Shown: positions 10,568 through 19,236, counted from the first letter of the stretch. The stretch: 40,843 nucleotides of DNA from a bacterium (GCA_021163765.1 JAGGTK010000093.1:1-40843); one strand, 5' to 3'. Program-made: numbers and translations. Notes: a model not told the origin generated them from the sequence alone.

Positions 10568-11755
10568 GTGAACCCCCAGCGCTTCAGGTCTCTGTTCGCC
10601 ATAATCACCCTCATCGCGCTCATAGTCCCGCTTTCGCTCATTTCGGTGCGCCTGTGGGGCGGGAAGCCGGAGAAGGCAGAGGTGCCCGCGCAGCTCTCCA
10701 TCACGCAGGAAATGACGATGGCGCAGCTTGCCAAGGCCAACAGCCTGCCCGCTGAGCTGCTCAAGCGCGCCTTTGAATTGCAGCCGGGGCAGGGGCAGAA
10801 GCTGACGCTTGCCGAACTCGGCATTAGCGTTGACGAAGCTAGGACGCGGATAATCCAGGCTGCGGCCATCGCAAGCGAAGAAAGCACGAAGGACTGGCGC
10901 AAGATAATCCTCAAGTTCGCGCTGTGGGTAGCCTTTCTCGTCATCCCGTTCGTGCTGATGCTTCGCGGGCGTGTGGCACCAAAGGCGCGCAAGTGGCTGC
11001 TCGCGGCGGCGGTGATTTTCTTCGGAGTTGCGCTCGGCTCCGATCCCAGCCCGATGGGCACGGTCAAGGACGCGATTGTGCTTTACGGCAGCCACAACGC
11101 CGTCTTCCCGCCGCGAATGATCGCGCTCGGCGTATTCCTGCTGCTTGTAATAATCGCCAACAAGTACATCTGCGCCTGGGGCTGCCAGTTTGGCGTGCTG
11201 CAGGACTTCATTCACCGGCTGGCGCGGAAGCCAAACGACCGCAACAGCGTCTTCCCGCAGTTCAAGCCGCCGTTTGTGCTTACCAACACCGTGCGCATCC
11301 TTACTCTCGCCGCGCTGACGGCGGCCGCGTTCCTCTGGGCGTACGACATCATCGAGCTGGTTGACCCGTTTAAAATCTATAATCCCATGCACCTTGGTGT
11401 TGCGGGCGGCATCTCCGTCGGAGTGCTTCTCGTTGCGAGCATTTTTGTCTGGCGTCCCTGGTGCCATTTCTTCTGCCCCTTTGGGCTCGCGGGATGGGTC
11501 TTCGAGAAGCTGAGCATCTTCAAGATAGTCGTGAATTACGAAACCTGTGTCCGCTGTGAAACCTGCGCCAAGACCTGCCCTTCTACGGTGATGGAAGCCA
11601 TACTCAAGCGCAACCGCGTTATCCCCGACTGCTTCGCCTGCTCAAGCTGCATTGACGTGTGTCCGACATCCTCGATTGCATTCCGCGCCCGCCGCCGCAC
11701 CATGCCCCCGCCCGGCGAATGGGGCACAGAAGCCGCACGGAAGCAGGCTCAGTAA
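10568..11755 (+). CDS. NapH/NosR-type membrane ferredoxin (4Fe-4S) protein
   Basis: This 395-residue inner-membrane electron-transfer protein has a hydrophobic N-terminal helix (about 10-28), then a soluble helical region (about 35-105) that is not part of ordinary NapH, then about five further membrane helices. Two CxxxCP-type motifs of this family are visible: CAWGCQFG near residue 200 and CHFFCPFG near 300. The C-terminus has two ferredoxin clusters, CVRCETCAKTCP and CFACSSCIDVCP, for two 4Fe-4S centres. Family members pass electrons between the quinone pool and periplasmic reductases. No partner reductase is adjacent, so the electron acceptor is unknown. The GTG start has no ribosome-binding site and lies 6 bases after TATAAT. 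Confidence 0.88.
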   Translation: MNPQRFRSLFAIITLIALIVPLSLISVRLWGGKPEKAEVPAQLSITQEMTMAQLAKANSLPAELLKRAFELQPGQGQKLTLAELGISVDEARTRIIQAAAIASEESTKDWRKIILKFALWVAFLVIPFVLMLRGRVAPKARKWLLAAAVIFFGVALGSDPSPMGTVKDAIVLYGSHNAVFPPRMIALGVFLLLVIIANKYICAWGCQFGVLQDFIHRLARKPNDRNSVFPQFKPPFVLTNTVRILTLAALTAAAFLWAYDIIELVDPFKIYNPMHLGVAGGISVGVLLVASIFVWRPWCHFFCPFGLAGWVFEKLSIFKIVVNYETCVRCETCAKTCPSTVMEAILKRNRVIPDCFACSSCIDVCPTSSIAFRARRRTMPPPGEWGTEAARKQAQ

Positions 11756-11828
11756 GGCTGAGGTAACAACTTGACGGCGCGCTCCTGGCTCCGCCACCAG
11801 GTATCTATTCAGTTTTTCCTTGAATGGG

Positions 11829-11834
11829 TAAAAT
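11829..11834 (+). promoter_or_regulatory. -10 box upstream of PQQ-propeller lipoprotein
   Basis: TAAAAT lies 38 bases before the ATG, leaving a short leader that contains the GAGGGGG ribosome-binding site (11861-11867). No clear -35 box. The weak CCTGG/CCAGG hairpin at about 11784-11800, followed by TTTTT, may end the preceding transcript. Confidence 0.4.
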
Positions 11835-11872
11835 CACATTGAGGGAAGACCACTCAGAAAGAGGGGGTAATT

Positions 11873-13249
11873 ATGCGATCAAGGTCCAGTTTGGCGTTTA
11901 TCGCAATCGCATTTGCAGCGGCGCTATTTGCCTGTGGCGGGGGAGGCCCGCCGGATCCTGTGCCGATTCCACCGCCGCCACCACCGCCACAGCCAACGGT
12001 CACTCAGGGCGACTGGTACACCTACCGCCATGACACGCAGCGCACAGGCCGCAGCGGCGTCGTCGGCCCGCAGAATCCGCAGATACTCTACAGCATCCCG
12101 GGAACAGGCGAACCGGTTTTCAACAGCGAGAACACGGCGTACATATGTTCTCTTGGCTTTGATTACGAGAGCAGTCTGGCTGCCGTGCGCGACGGTGAAG
12201 TCCTGTGGGCGCTGAATCCCGAAGAGGAGGGGATTCCGTATTCACCCACTGTTTGCGCGGACGGTAGCGTCTGTGTCAGTGTTCCCTGGGGTTGGACGGA
12301 TAAAAGAGGGGACATTCGCCGCTACACGCACGAGGGCGAGCTGCTATGGAGATTCGACGTGGATTGGTCTAATGGGCCAACAATCTCGCCGGATGGCAGC
12401 GTATTCTTTAATGGATTTATCAGCGAAGACGACGGTTTCGCGCTGATAGCAGTCACTGCAGACGGCGAACTCCGATGGCAGCTCCCTGAGGTGCGAAACG
12501 AGTTCATGGTTCCCCAAGCAATCGCGCCTGACGGCGCACTGGTGCTCACCGCGTGGTTCGGCGTAACGTTCGAGACGGAATACCCCACAGTGATGAAGCT
12601 CAACCTAGCCACCGGTGACGTGCTCTGGGAGACTGCGATGCCCTTCGAGCCGCCCTTCGGTTGGGGATACGCGCCCTCCGTTCCGGTGATCGCTGACAAC
12701 GGGACTATCTACGTCGCAGATATCGTCGGCATCTACGCGTTCTCGCCGCAGGGAGAAGTGCTGTGGAGCTACTATCCCGACGGGCAGGATATCGAGTACC
12801 CGACAGGTCCGACGCCCTGGGGCGAGGAATGGCCGCCCGCAATCGGCCCGGAAGGCAACATCTATCTAACTCTGATGGAAGAGATGGAAACCTACGCCAC
12901 AGCGCTAATCGCGCTAACCTCTGAAGGTGAGCTGCTGTGGCGGCGGGACGAGCACTTCGAGGGCGCGCCCATTGTAGATGCCGCCGGAACCGTTTACATC
13001 GGCTCCGGCTATAGCGAGACTTGGTACTACACAGATTCCGTGAGCCAGGCAGAGCAGATGGAACCCCGCAACTCGGTTCTCGCCATCAACCCGAACGGCA
13101 CGACCAAATGGGAGTTCTCCGCGCTGGACGAGCTTGAAGTGGGCGTGGTGCTCTGCATGGACAATGAGGGAAACCTAGTTGTCAGCGGGCGTGACGCTGA
13201 CGGCGACCCGTGGGAAGAGCGCCTTTTCTGGATCGGCGACGCGCAGTGA
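11873..13249 (+). CDS. PQQ-like beta-propeller lipoprotein
   Basis: This 458-residue protein begins with a lipoprotein signal peptide and lipobox LFAC (Cys21), followed by glycine- and proline-rich linkers (CGGGGPPDPVPIPPP). The body is a PQQ/quinoprotein-type propeller with repeated blades of the form ..G.IY.......YAFSPQGEVLWSY.., ending in W-rich strands (GELLWRFDVDWSNG, GELRWQLP, GDVLWETA, GEVLWSYY, GELLWRRD, GTTKWEFS). Such proteins bind ligands or act as assembly scaffolds; no enzyme residues are obvious. The ATG has a GAGGGGG site. It stands alone, with the sigma-factor gene beginning 106 bases after its stop. Confidence 0.85.
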   Translation: MRSRSSLAFIAIAFAAALFACGGGGPPDPVPIPPPPPPPQPTVTQGDWYTYRHDTQRTGRSGVVGPQNPQILYSIPGTGEPVFNSENTAYICSLGFDYESSLAAVRDGEVLWALNPEEEGIPYSPTVCADGSVCVSVPWGWTDKRGDIRRYTHEGELLWRFDVDWSNGPTISPDGSVFFNGFISEDDGFALIAVTADGELRWQLPEVRNEFMVPQAIAPDGALVLTAWFGVTFETEYPTVMKLNLATGDVLWETAMPFEPPFGWGYAPSVPVIADNGTIYVADIVGIYAFSPQGEVLWSYYPDGQDIEYPTGPTPWGEEWPPAIGPEGNIYLTLMEEMETYATALIALTSEGELLWRRDEHFEGAPIVDAAGTVYIGSGYSETWYYTDSVSQAEQMEPRNSVLAINPNGTTKWEFSALDELEVGVVLCMDNEGNLVVSGRDADGDPWEERLFWIGDAQ

Positions 13250-13310
13250 CATAACATAACGCGCTCAGCCCGCAAACCACCTTTCGTGCCCCTTCCCGCG
13301 CCATATCTGT

Positions 13311-13316
13311 TAGAAT
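13311..13316 (+). promoter_or_regulatory. -10 box upstream of the ECF sigma gene
   Basis: TAGAAT lies 39 bases before the ATG, and AAGGA just before the start serves as ribosome-binding site. Confidence 0.4.
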
Positions 13317-13355
13317 CAGGAACCTTCCGCAGTTCGTGCGGTCTAAGGATGTGGC

Positions 13356-13967
13356 ATGGAAGTGACGGCGGCTCAGAAAGCCGGCTCGTACAACACCCCG
13401 GAGGTGGACGAGCTCATCGCGCGGTGCCAGTCGGGCACGCTGGAGGCTTTCGACGAACTGGTCGCCAGGTATCAGCGGTTTGTGTTCACCGTTGTTTACC
13501 AGCACCTTGGCAGCACGGACGAAATCGAGGACATCGCCCAGGAGGTCTTCCTGCGGGTGTTCAAGTTCATCGGGCACTACCGGGGACAGGCGAGCTTTGA
13601 GACCTGGCTTTATAAGGTTGCGCTCAACTATATCCGCACGCATCAGCGGCGACGGTCGCTTCTAGGGCGGTTTTTCCTCGAGCTTCCGGAGCGCACAGAC
13701 GATTCGGGCAGGTCCTTCGACTTGATCGCGCGCCTGTCCGACGACGCGAAGGACCCGGCACGCTCCGATGAGTACAGGAGGGTCGTCGAGGAGATAATGA
13801 ACGTGGTGCGCCAGCTTCCGCCGATGTACCGTGACGTTTTAATTATGCGCGAGGTGAACGAGCTGTCGTACGATGAAATTTCAGCCATACTTGGTGTGAG
13901 TATGGGTACTGTAAAGAGCAGGCTGAACCGTGCCCGCGAAATGGTGCGGCGCCAGGTGACTCTGTGA
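13356..13967 (+). CDS. RNA polymerase sigma factor, ECF (RpoE-like) subfamily
   Basis: This 203-residue factor has the two ECF regions. Region 2 (about 20-90) includes FDELVARYQRFVFTVVYQHL, the IEDIAQEVFLRVFKFI helix and FETWLYKVALNYIRTHQRRR. Region 4 (about 145-200) has LPPMYRDVLIMREVNELSYDEIS and the helix-turn-helix ILGVSMGTVKSRLNRAREM. ECF factors direct polymerase to a small regulon in response to envelope or stress signals. The downstream gene, overlapping by one base (TGATG), encodes a membrane zinc-finger anti-sigma factor, the usual partner. The target regulon cannot be read from this window. Confidence 0.93.
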   Translation: MEVTAAQKAGSYNTPEVDELIARCQSGTLEAFDELVARYQRFVFTVVYQHLGSTDEIEDIAQEVFLRVFKFIGHYRGQASFETWLYKVALNYIRTHQRRRSLLGRFFLELPERTDDSGRSFDLIARLSDDAKDPARSDEYRRVVEEIMNVVRQLPPMYRDVLIMREVNELSYDEISAILGVSMGTVKSRLNRAREMVRRQVTL

Positions 13968-14893
13968 TGGACTGCAAAGAATTCAGGCGGCTGATCTGGG
14001 AAGAGCTTGACGGCGCCCTTGAGGGTGCCCGCCTGGCACAGTTCAGCGAGCACCGCCAAAAGTGCGCTGCCTGCGAGCGCGAATACCTGAAGCAGCGCCG
14101 CATTAAGCTGTATATGCAGTGTTTCCCGACTATCAGCGGCGTCAGCGACCGTTTCCGGCGCGAGCTGATGACACGGGTGCGCAACGGCGACCTGCGTTCC
14201 CACTACCGGCTGAACTACCCGCGCATCACTGCCACGCTGGCTCTTTTCGCTGTCATTTTCGTCGGGCTTCTGTTCGCCGTGAATTCGTACCGGGAGTATA
14301 TGGTTACGGAGAAGGGCTTCATCGCCCGGTACCCGGAAGGTCCGGAGGCAGTCCAATCAGTATACCTGCCCGGCCTCGGGCGGGAATTGGGCGTGAGTGA
14401 AGATCAGCCCGTCTACGCGCTCGCGCTTCCCAACCTGAGGGCTGAAGACTTCGTGGTGAAACTGCTGGCGAATTACGAAAACGGCGAGGTGGCCGAGCGC
14501 CTTGTGAACCGGCTGGCGGTGGAAACAGGCCTGCTGGACGGAGTCTCAATGCACCCGTCGGCGCAGGGGAGTTCCGGCCGGACGGTTGTCACATTCCCGC
14601 GCGCGCTGCCGCCGCTGGTTATCGCGTATGTTGGGCGCCGGGACTTGATTGACCTGCGGCGGTTCACGCTGGACGTGATCAACACCTACGGTCCCAGAGT
14701 CACGTCCTCAGGCTCCGCGCCGGTTGCTTCGCTGGACTTCGGCCCAGCCCTGCCTATTAACGACGGGGAGCTGGAGATTGTGGACGTTGGCGGGGGCACA
14801 TTCAACGAGAACCTCGTGCCTGACGGCGTCGTGCCGCTGATAATCACGTTCAAAGGCGCGCAACTGACGAGCGCGCCCGGCGGCGGGAACTAG
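13967..14893 (+). CDS. membrane anti-sigma factor with zinc finger (ZAS-type)
   Basis: This 308-residue protein has an N-terminal cytoplasmic domain with HRQKCAAC (HxxxCxxC), the zinc-binding anti-sigma signature, a single membrane helix at about 83-103 (ATLALFAVIFVGLLFAVN), and a periplasmic domain of about 200 residues with no family I recognise. It should hold the sigma factor encoded directly upstream until a periplasmic or envelope signal is sensed. The ATG at 13967 overlaps the sigma stop (TGATG) and has AGGTGA 7 bases upstream; the GTG three bases earlier is also possible. It converges on the RING-like gene with a 4-base overlap of stop codons. Confidence 0.85.
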   Translation: MDCKEFRRLIWEELDGALEGARLAQFSEHRQKCAACEREYLKQRRIKLYMQCFPTISGVSDRFRRELMTRVRNGDLRSHYRLNYPRITATLALFAVIFVGLLFAVNSYREYMVTEKGFIARYPEGPEAVQSVYLPGLGRELGVSEDQPVYALALPNLRAEDFVVKLLANYENGEVAERLVNRLAVETGLLDGVSMHPSAQGSSGRTVVTFPRALPPLVIAYVGRRDLIDLRRFTLDVINTYGPRVTSSGSAPVASLDFGPALPINDGELEIVDVGGGTFNENLVPDGVVPLIITFKGAQLTSAPGGGN

Positions 14894-15441
14894 CCGCCCC
14901 CCAAATCCCTGAACGTCCCTGACGGATACTCATAGACATAATCAACCGCGCAGCCGTTGACGCAGCCTGAAAGGTCGAAGCACACCCGGTGCTGAACCGT
15001 CATGCAGGCCGGGCAGACTACAAGAGATTCGTCTGCGGCCATTGCGATATGGCAGTGCGGGCAGCTTGTCCCCAGGGCTTCCGCAGCGGACTGCTGTAGC
15101 TTGTCGCGTGCCGCTTCCTGCGCTCCCTTGCGCGCCTGGTCGGGCGGGGATTCCTGAACATCCTCGCCCGTTCCCGCAGTGACCTTCGCCGCCATCTCCT
15201 CGGTGCGCTTGCGGTCCACCTGTTTCTTCTTCGCCATCGCCAGCAGCTCGGCGCGCTTGCGCATTACAGCGTCCCGGCCAAACTCCGGCTTGTTTTCTCT
15301 CAGTCCCCGGCTGACCGATCGCACGATATAGAAGGCCACAACGGTCATAAGGAGGATGAAGAACAGCGAAACGGCGATGATGGTCATACCCCGCGAGAAG
15401 GCTTCGCTGCGCAACTGTAGGATTATCAGGGCTTCAGTCAT
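14890..15441 (-). CDS. membrane-anchored prokaryotic RING-like zinc protein
   Basis: This 183-residue protein begins MTEALIILQLRSEAF, with one membrane helix near residues 20-40 (IIAVSLFFILLMTVVAFYIV). A charged, probably coiled-coil region follows. The C-terminal third carries ordered metal ligands: CPHCHIAM, then VVCPACMTVQHRVCFD, then SGCVNGC. This CxxC...CxxC..H..C...C..C layout matches the prokaryotic RING/zinc-ribbon families. The ATG at 15441 is chosen because it overlaps the stop of the preceding gene (ATGACTGA); a longer frame would run into that gene. The domain may bind proteins. A ubiquitin-ligase role is not supported, because no E1 or E2 gene is nearby. It is the last gene of the likely rsmI operon. 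Confidence 0.75.
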   Translation of the reverse strand: MTEALIILQLRSEAFSRGMTIIAVSLFFILLMTVVAFYIVRSVSRGLRENKPEFGRDAVMRKRAELLAMAKKKQVDRKRTEEMAAKVTAGTGEDVQESPPDQARKGAQEAARDKLQQSAAEALGTSCPHCHIAMAADESLVVCPACMTVQHRVCFDLSGCVNGCAVDYVYEYPSGTFRDLGGG

Positions 15442-15916
15442 CGTCCTGCTTTTTGGCCGGCTCTTCCGTGGCGCCGCCGTCTTCACCGCCGTCGCCCGGG
15501 GCTTGCCCCGCCTGCTTCCTGGCTTCCGCAATGTCGTTGAGCAGACGGCGCAGCTCTTCCTGCGACCTGAGGCTGGCGCGCGAATAAAGCGCCGTTATTA
15601 GCCTGAACCGCCAGTAGACGAACCATATGGTAAGCACGAGCAAGATGACCATCAGGGAAAGCAGCAGAATCATTCCCCGGGGTGTCATGTACCAGTCCAG
15701 AACGACGCCGGCGAGCATAAGCACGATATCCACCGAGATGATGATTTCTAGCGCCACTGCGGTACCGAACGGCTGGTCTTGCAGCGACCGGTAGAAGCCA
15801 AACTCCAGGGGCACGACGGCGATGGCGACTATAAAGAAAGCCACGAGCAGAACCAGAGCGACTGTCTTTGCGGTTGGACTGACGGTCAGCAATGCTATTT
15901 GACACAATGGGTCCAC
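15434..15916 (-). CDS. small membrane protein of unknown function
   Basis: This 160-residue protein has a GTG start preceded by GGGGAG and AGAGG. It has three hydrophobic helices (about 18-38, 52-72, 82-102) and a C-terminal charged tail (LRSQEELRRLLNDIAEARK, then a G/D/E-rich end) that looks helical and cytoplasmic. I recognise no family. It lies 15 bases after the YVTN-propeller gene and overlaps the RING-like gene by 8 bases, so these three products are probably made together and may form a membrane complex. Confidence 0.7.
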   Translation of the reverse strand: MDPLCQIALLTVSPTAKTVALVLLVAFFIVAIAVVPLEFGFYRSLQDQPFGTAVALEIIISVDIVLMLAGVVLDWYMTPRGMILLLSLMVILLVLTIWFVYWRFRLITALYSRASLRSQEELRRLLNDIAEARKQAGQAPGDGGEDGGATEEPAKKQDDD

Positions 15917-15931
15917 GAGCCTCTCCCCGGC

Positions 15932-17092
15932 CTACCTTGCAGATCCTGCCTTTAGCGGCGGCTTGTCCGACTCCAGTATGACCTTGATGTCGCGGAACTC
16001 GCCGTGCGTTGTTATAGTATGTTTCAGTACGCCGCTGTCGGCATCAATCACGTAGACCTTGCCGCTGTCGAAGCCTACGGCGTATATATCGTCGCCCACA
16101 GGGCTGGCTGCGATAAGGCTGCATCCTTCGTCCATCTTGAACGTCTTGACGACTTCAAGCTTGTTAACGTCTATTACCGCTACTTCCTTCTGCTCGTAGA
16201 TCGGTGCGTAAAGCAACCTGCCGTCACTGCTAAGCGCCATATGCCTGAAGCGCCCGTATTCGACCTTCCCCACGATCTCCACATCCTGCGGGTCCCGCGC
16301 CTTCTTCAGGACGGCGATAGCCTTGTCTTTAATTGACGAGACGAAGAAGTAATCGCCCCATTCGGGGTAGAGCAGCCCCATTGGAGCAGCTCCGATGTCA
16401 ACTGTACGGACGAGCTTGCGTTCTTTCATGCTGAAGATGAATACGTGGCTGGCCTTTGCGTCAAGGCAGTAGACGTTCTCGCCCGCTTCGTCCACGGCGA
16501 TGAACGATGTGAGCGACAGGTTGCGCTCGCGGTAGACCGCACGCTTGCGCTGGGGGTCGGCGGCCGACTGCTGCGTCAGGTCGAGCACGTCGAACCCGCC
16601 GGCCATGAAGTCCGTCTTGCTTCCCGTGATGACCGCCAGGTGCTCGTTGTCGGGGAACACGGCCAGTCCCTGCGGCACCCCGTCCACGGTTATCTGCTCG
16701 GACTTCAGGTAGCTTCGCGTGTCAATGAGCGTGACCCGGTTGCTGACATCCACCACATTGGCGACGAAAGCGGTGTCTTTTCTGCGGTTGAAGACGACCT
16801 GCTGCAGCCCGTCGGCCACGAGCAGCTCCTTTTCCACCTCTCCCGTGTCGGGGTTCACCACGACGAGCTGGTCCGGGCCGTGGTTGAGCATCCACAGCCG
16901 GATGCCGCGGTCCGTTTGCACGCGCACAAAAGCCGCCGAAAACGCCACAATGACGGCAAGCCCCAGCACTATGATGATGGCGAGCTCCCGGGATGACGTC
17001 CGTCCGGGAGCACGGGGCCCAGCGGATTCTGGAGCGGCGTGTATCAGGCGCGGGCTGCGCCTTTTCACCCGTTTGCCGACCACTTTCACCAT
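15932..17092 (-). CDS. membrane-anchored YVTN-type beta-propeller protein
   Basis: This 386-residue protein has a basic N-terminus, a membrane anchor at about 37-57 (LAIIIVLGLAVIVAFSAAFV) and an extracytoplasmic propeller. The blades follow the YVTN/cytochrome cd1-type pattern: LVVVNPDTGEVEKELLV, VTLIDTRSYLKSEQITVDG, GLAVFPDNEHLAVITG, VAVIDVNKLEVVKTF, IYAVGFDSGKVYVIDADSG. Such propellers are usually protein- or surface-interaction modules. The ATG lies three bases after the rsmI stop, implying translational coupling. Its partners are likely the two downstream membrane proteins. Confidence 0.8.
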   Translation of the reverse strand: MVKVVGKRVKRRSPRLIHAAPESAGPRAPGRTSSRELAIIIVLGLAVIVAFSAAFVRVQTDRGIRLWMLNHGPDQLVVVNPDTGEVEKELLVADGLQQVVFNRRKDTAFVANVVDVSNRVTLIDTRSYLKSEQITVDGVPQGLAVFPDNEHLAVITGSKTDFMAGGFDVLDLTQQSAADPQRKRAVYRERNLSLTSFIAVDEAGENVYCLDAKASHVFIFSMKERKLVRTVDIGAAPMGLLYPEWGDYFFVSSIKDKAIAVLKKARDPQDVEIVGKVEYGRFRHMALSSDGRLLYAPIYEQKEVAVIDVNKLEVVKTFKMDEGCSLIAASPVGDDIYAVGFDSGKVYVIDADSGVLKHTITTHGEFRDIKVILESDKPPLKAGSAR

Positions 17093-17095
17093 TTC

Positions 17096-17968
17096 CTAAT
17101 CACCTTCGCCGCCTGGCGGTTCGGCCCCAGTATTATACACAGCGCGCCGCACCGCATCCTTTTGCCCCGGAAACAGCGAATTCAGCGTCCTGATACGGTC
17201 GCGCCCCGATAGCCCCAGTTTCGCCAGGCTGTCCGCCGCGTTAGAAAGGCCCACATGCGGCTCGGCGTCGCCTGCCGTGTGCGGTTCAGCTTCCGGCGGC
17301 ACAAAAATCAGCGTAATTTCGCCCCGCACCTCTTTGGCAGCACGCTCCTTCAGCTCGCCCAGCCCGATGAACCTGACCTCCTGAAAGAGCTTCGTCATCT
17401 CGCGGCAAAACAGCACGCGCGTTTCCGCCGGCAGCGTTTCGATTGCTGCGTCGGTGAGCTTCGCCAGGTCGTGCGGCCCGACGAATACCACCGCCGGATG
17501 ACCCATTCCCGCAATCTCCTTTGCGAACTTGCGAAGCTGCGCGCGCTTCTTGCCGGGAAACGCCATGAAAGTGAACCGCTGCGGCTGCACCGGCAGGTGC
17601 GCCAGAGCCGCAGCCAGCGCTGACGGCCCGGGTATCACGTCAACTTCTAAGCCCTCCGCCATACACATCGCGACGAGCTGCGGCCCCGGGTCGGACACGC
17701 CGGGCATTCCCGCATCGGTGACATACCCCACCTTCTTCCCCGCTTCGAGGTCGCGCCGGATGCGCTCGACGACCCTTGCGTCGCTGTACTCGTGGAATGA
17801 GGACGTGGGCTTGCTGATGCCGTGGTGGGAAAGCAAACGGCGCGACACCCGCGTGTCCTCGCAGTAGATGACGTCGCACGCCCTTAGCGTCTCCAGCGCG
17901 CGCAGCGTCACGTCGGCGAGGTTGCCGATAGGCGTCCCGATAAGGTATAAGATTCCCTTCGCATCCAC
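17096..17968 (-). CDS. rsmI: 16S rRNA (cytidine1402-2'-O)-methyltransferase
   Basis: This 290-residue SAM-dependent enzyme methylates the ribose of C1402 in the ribosomal decoding centre. Visible family motifs are LIGTPIGNLADVTLRAL near residues 9-25, CEDTRVSRRLL near 36-46, YVTDAGMPGVSDPG near 80-93 and VIPGPSALAAAL near 112-123. The length is normal. The GTG start lacks a ribosome-binding site but lies 6 bases after TACAAT, so the mRNA is probably leaderless. It heads a minus-strand operon with the propeller, membrane and RING-like genes. An Rhs remnant runs right up to its promoter. Confidence 0.94.
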   Translation of the reverse strand: MDAKGILYLIGTPIGNLADVTLRALETLRACDVIYCEDTRVSRRLLSHHGISKPTSSFHEYSDARVVERIRRDLEAGKKVGYVTDAGMPGVSDPGPQLVAMCMAEGLEVDVIPGPSALAAALAHLPVQPQRFTFMAFPGKKRAQLRKFAKEIAGMGHPAVVFVGPHDLAKLTDAAIETLPAETRVLFCREMTKLFQEVRFIGLGELKERAAKEVRGEITLIFVPPEAEPHTAGDAEPHVGLSNAADSLAKLGLSGRDRIRTLNSLFPGQKDAVRRAVYNTGAEPPGGEGD

Positions 17969-17974
17969 GCTGCG

Positions 17975-17980
17975 ATTGTA
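17975..17980 (-). promoter_or_regulatory. rsmI -10 box, leaderless start
   Basis: TACAAT on the minus strand ends 6 bases before the GTG start codon; no Shine-Dalgarno site is present. Confidence 0.5.
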
Positions 17981-17990
17981 TCAAAGCTGC

Positions 17991-18170
17991 GCCCACGGTC
18001 TCCGTGCGCACGTACTGCTGGTTGAGGCCCGTGTAGGTGTAGTCGTACTGGTCGAGCAATACCGGATTTAGCGGATTGGTCACGTCCTCAAACTTCATCT
18101 GGGACACCCGCCCCGTGGTGTCGTAAGTATAGCTCGTTTTGATGTTGTTCGCATAAAGATTTCTCGTCAT
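17991..18170 (-). pseudogene. orphan Rhs/YD-repeat fragment
   Basis: About 60 codons encode YD-repeat sequence (NIKTSYTYDTTGRVSQMKFE, then LLDQYDYTYTGLNQQYVRTE). The YD similarity ends at the rsmI promoter, and beyond this point the frame is only a shadow of rsmI. It has an ATG 4 bases after the stop of the propeller gene but is too short to work as an Rhs protein. It is best read as a displaced piece of an older Rhs core left downstream when the present C-terminal tip and propeller gene arrived. Confidence 0.7.
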
Positions 18171-18174
18171 ATGC

Positions 18175-19227
18175 CTATCTCACTGCGTAGACCTTTCCAT
18201 CAACGCTGCCGAAGTAGATAGTGCCATCTGAACCTATAGCTGGCGGGGAAAGGACAGGGCCATCCGTTCGAAAGCTCCAACGAAGAGTCCCCTTCTCATT
18301 CACCGCATAAAGGTTGCCATCTCGCGAACCGAAGTAAATCGTGCCGTGCGCACTAACGGTCGGCGAGCAAACTGCGTCCCGCGCAGTGAATCTCCACAGC
18401 TCAAAACCTCGATTAGAAATCGCGTGAACGCTGCCGTCCCAGCTGCCTACATAAATCGTGCCGTCGGCTCCCAGTGCAAGACCAGTTATCGCGCCTTGTC
18501 CGACTTTCATTTCGGACTTGACCGATCCATCGCTCCCGACTGCATATACTTTGCCATCCCAGTTACCGGCATAAACTGTGCCATCAGTATCTACTACTGC
18601 AGAAACAGCAATAGGCCACTCCGTGTCAACAGTCCACTTCACTGTACCGTCGGGCAGGATAGCATAGAGCCTACCATCCCAACTCCCGATATAGACAATG
18701 CCATTCGCATCAACAAGAGGTTTCGCCCGCACCTTCCCCATAGTAGTAACAAGCCATCGTAGCTTTCCACTTACAGTTAGAGCGTAGACATTGTTATCGT
18801 CACTCCCGAAGTAAATGTCCCCGTTATTTCCTAGGACTGGTGATGATAGAATCCATCCACCGGCTTCGAACTTCCACTTCCTTGTGCCATCTGCATTTAC
18901 CGCATAGAGATAGCCATCATAGGAGCCGACATACACCGTCCCGTCAGGACTCAGCAAAGGTGAGGACCTGATAGCATTCTCTGTCTTGATCTCCCATACC
19001 TTACGTCCACGCTCGTTGAGCGCTAGAAGCTTACCATTTCCACATCCCACGTATATGATGCCGCTTTTATTAAGGACGGGCGTAGAGTCAATCGGTCCCT
19101 CAGTATCGTATGTCCACACTAGCTGGCCACTGTTTAGCGTTGAAGCACCTACACATAACACTGATGTAGTGAAAAACACCAGCAGCGCAATGCTAAATAA
19201 CTTCCAATCATGATATCTCATCCACAT
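18175..19227 (-). CDS. secreted PQQ-like beta-propeller protein in the Rhs locus
   Basis: This 350-residue protein has an N-terminal signal or anchor helix (about 10-28, LFSIALLVFFTTSVLCVGAS), then about eight regular blades of ~40 residues. Each contains a DGT(I/V)Y(V/F)GS.DG.(L/V)YA(V/L) core followed by a K/RW strand, the PQQ/quinoprotein propeller pattern. The ATG at 19227 has AGGAGG 6 bases upstream. It follows the Rhs-like gene by 27 bases and is followed by an orphan YD fragment, so it sits where an immunity gene would be expected. Its base composition is poorer in GC than the flanking core genes. Whether it is an immunity protein, a tip partner or an unrelated insertion is open. Confidence 0.8.
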   Translation of the reverse strand: MWMRYHDWKLFSIALLVFFTTSVLCVGASTLNSGQLVWTYDTEGPIDSTPVLNKSGIIYVGCGNGKLLALNERGRKVWEIKTENAIRSSPLLSPDGTVYVGSYDGYLYAVNADGTRKWKFEAGGWILSSPVLGNNGDIYFGSDDNNVYALTVSGKLRWLVTTMGKVRAKPLVDANGIVYIGSWDGRLYAILPDGTVKWTVDTEWPIAVSAVVDTDGTVYAGNWDGKVYAVGSDGSVKSEMKVGQGAITGLALGADGTIYVGSWDGSVHAISNRGFELWRFTARDAVCSPTVSAHGTIYFGSRDGNLYAVNEKGTLRWSFRTDGPVLSPPAIGSDGTIYFGSVDGKVYAVR

Positions 19228-19236
19228 GGTTCTCCT

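Noticed and set aside
14890..15441. A bacterial ubiquitin-like system based on the RING-like protein.
   Set aside because: No E1, E2, ubiquitin-like or deubiquitinase gene is present in the neighbourhood.
18001..18030. Rhs fragment considered as a complete small gene continuing into rsmI.
   Set aside because: Beyond about 17991 the frame is only an out-of-frame reading of rsmI, and 60 codons of YD repeat cannot make a working Rhs protein.
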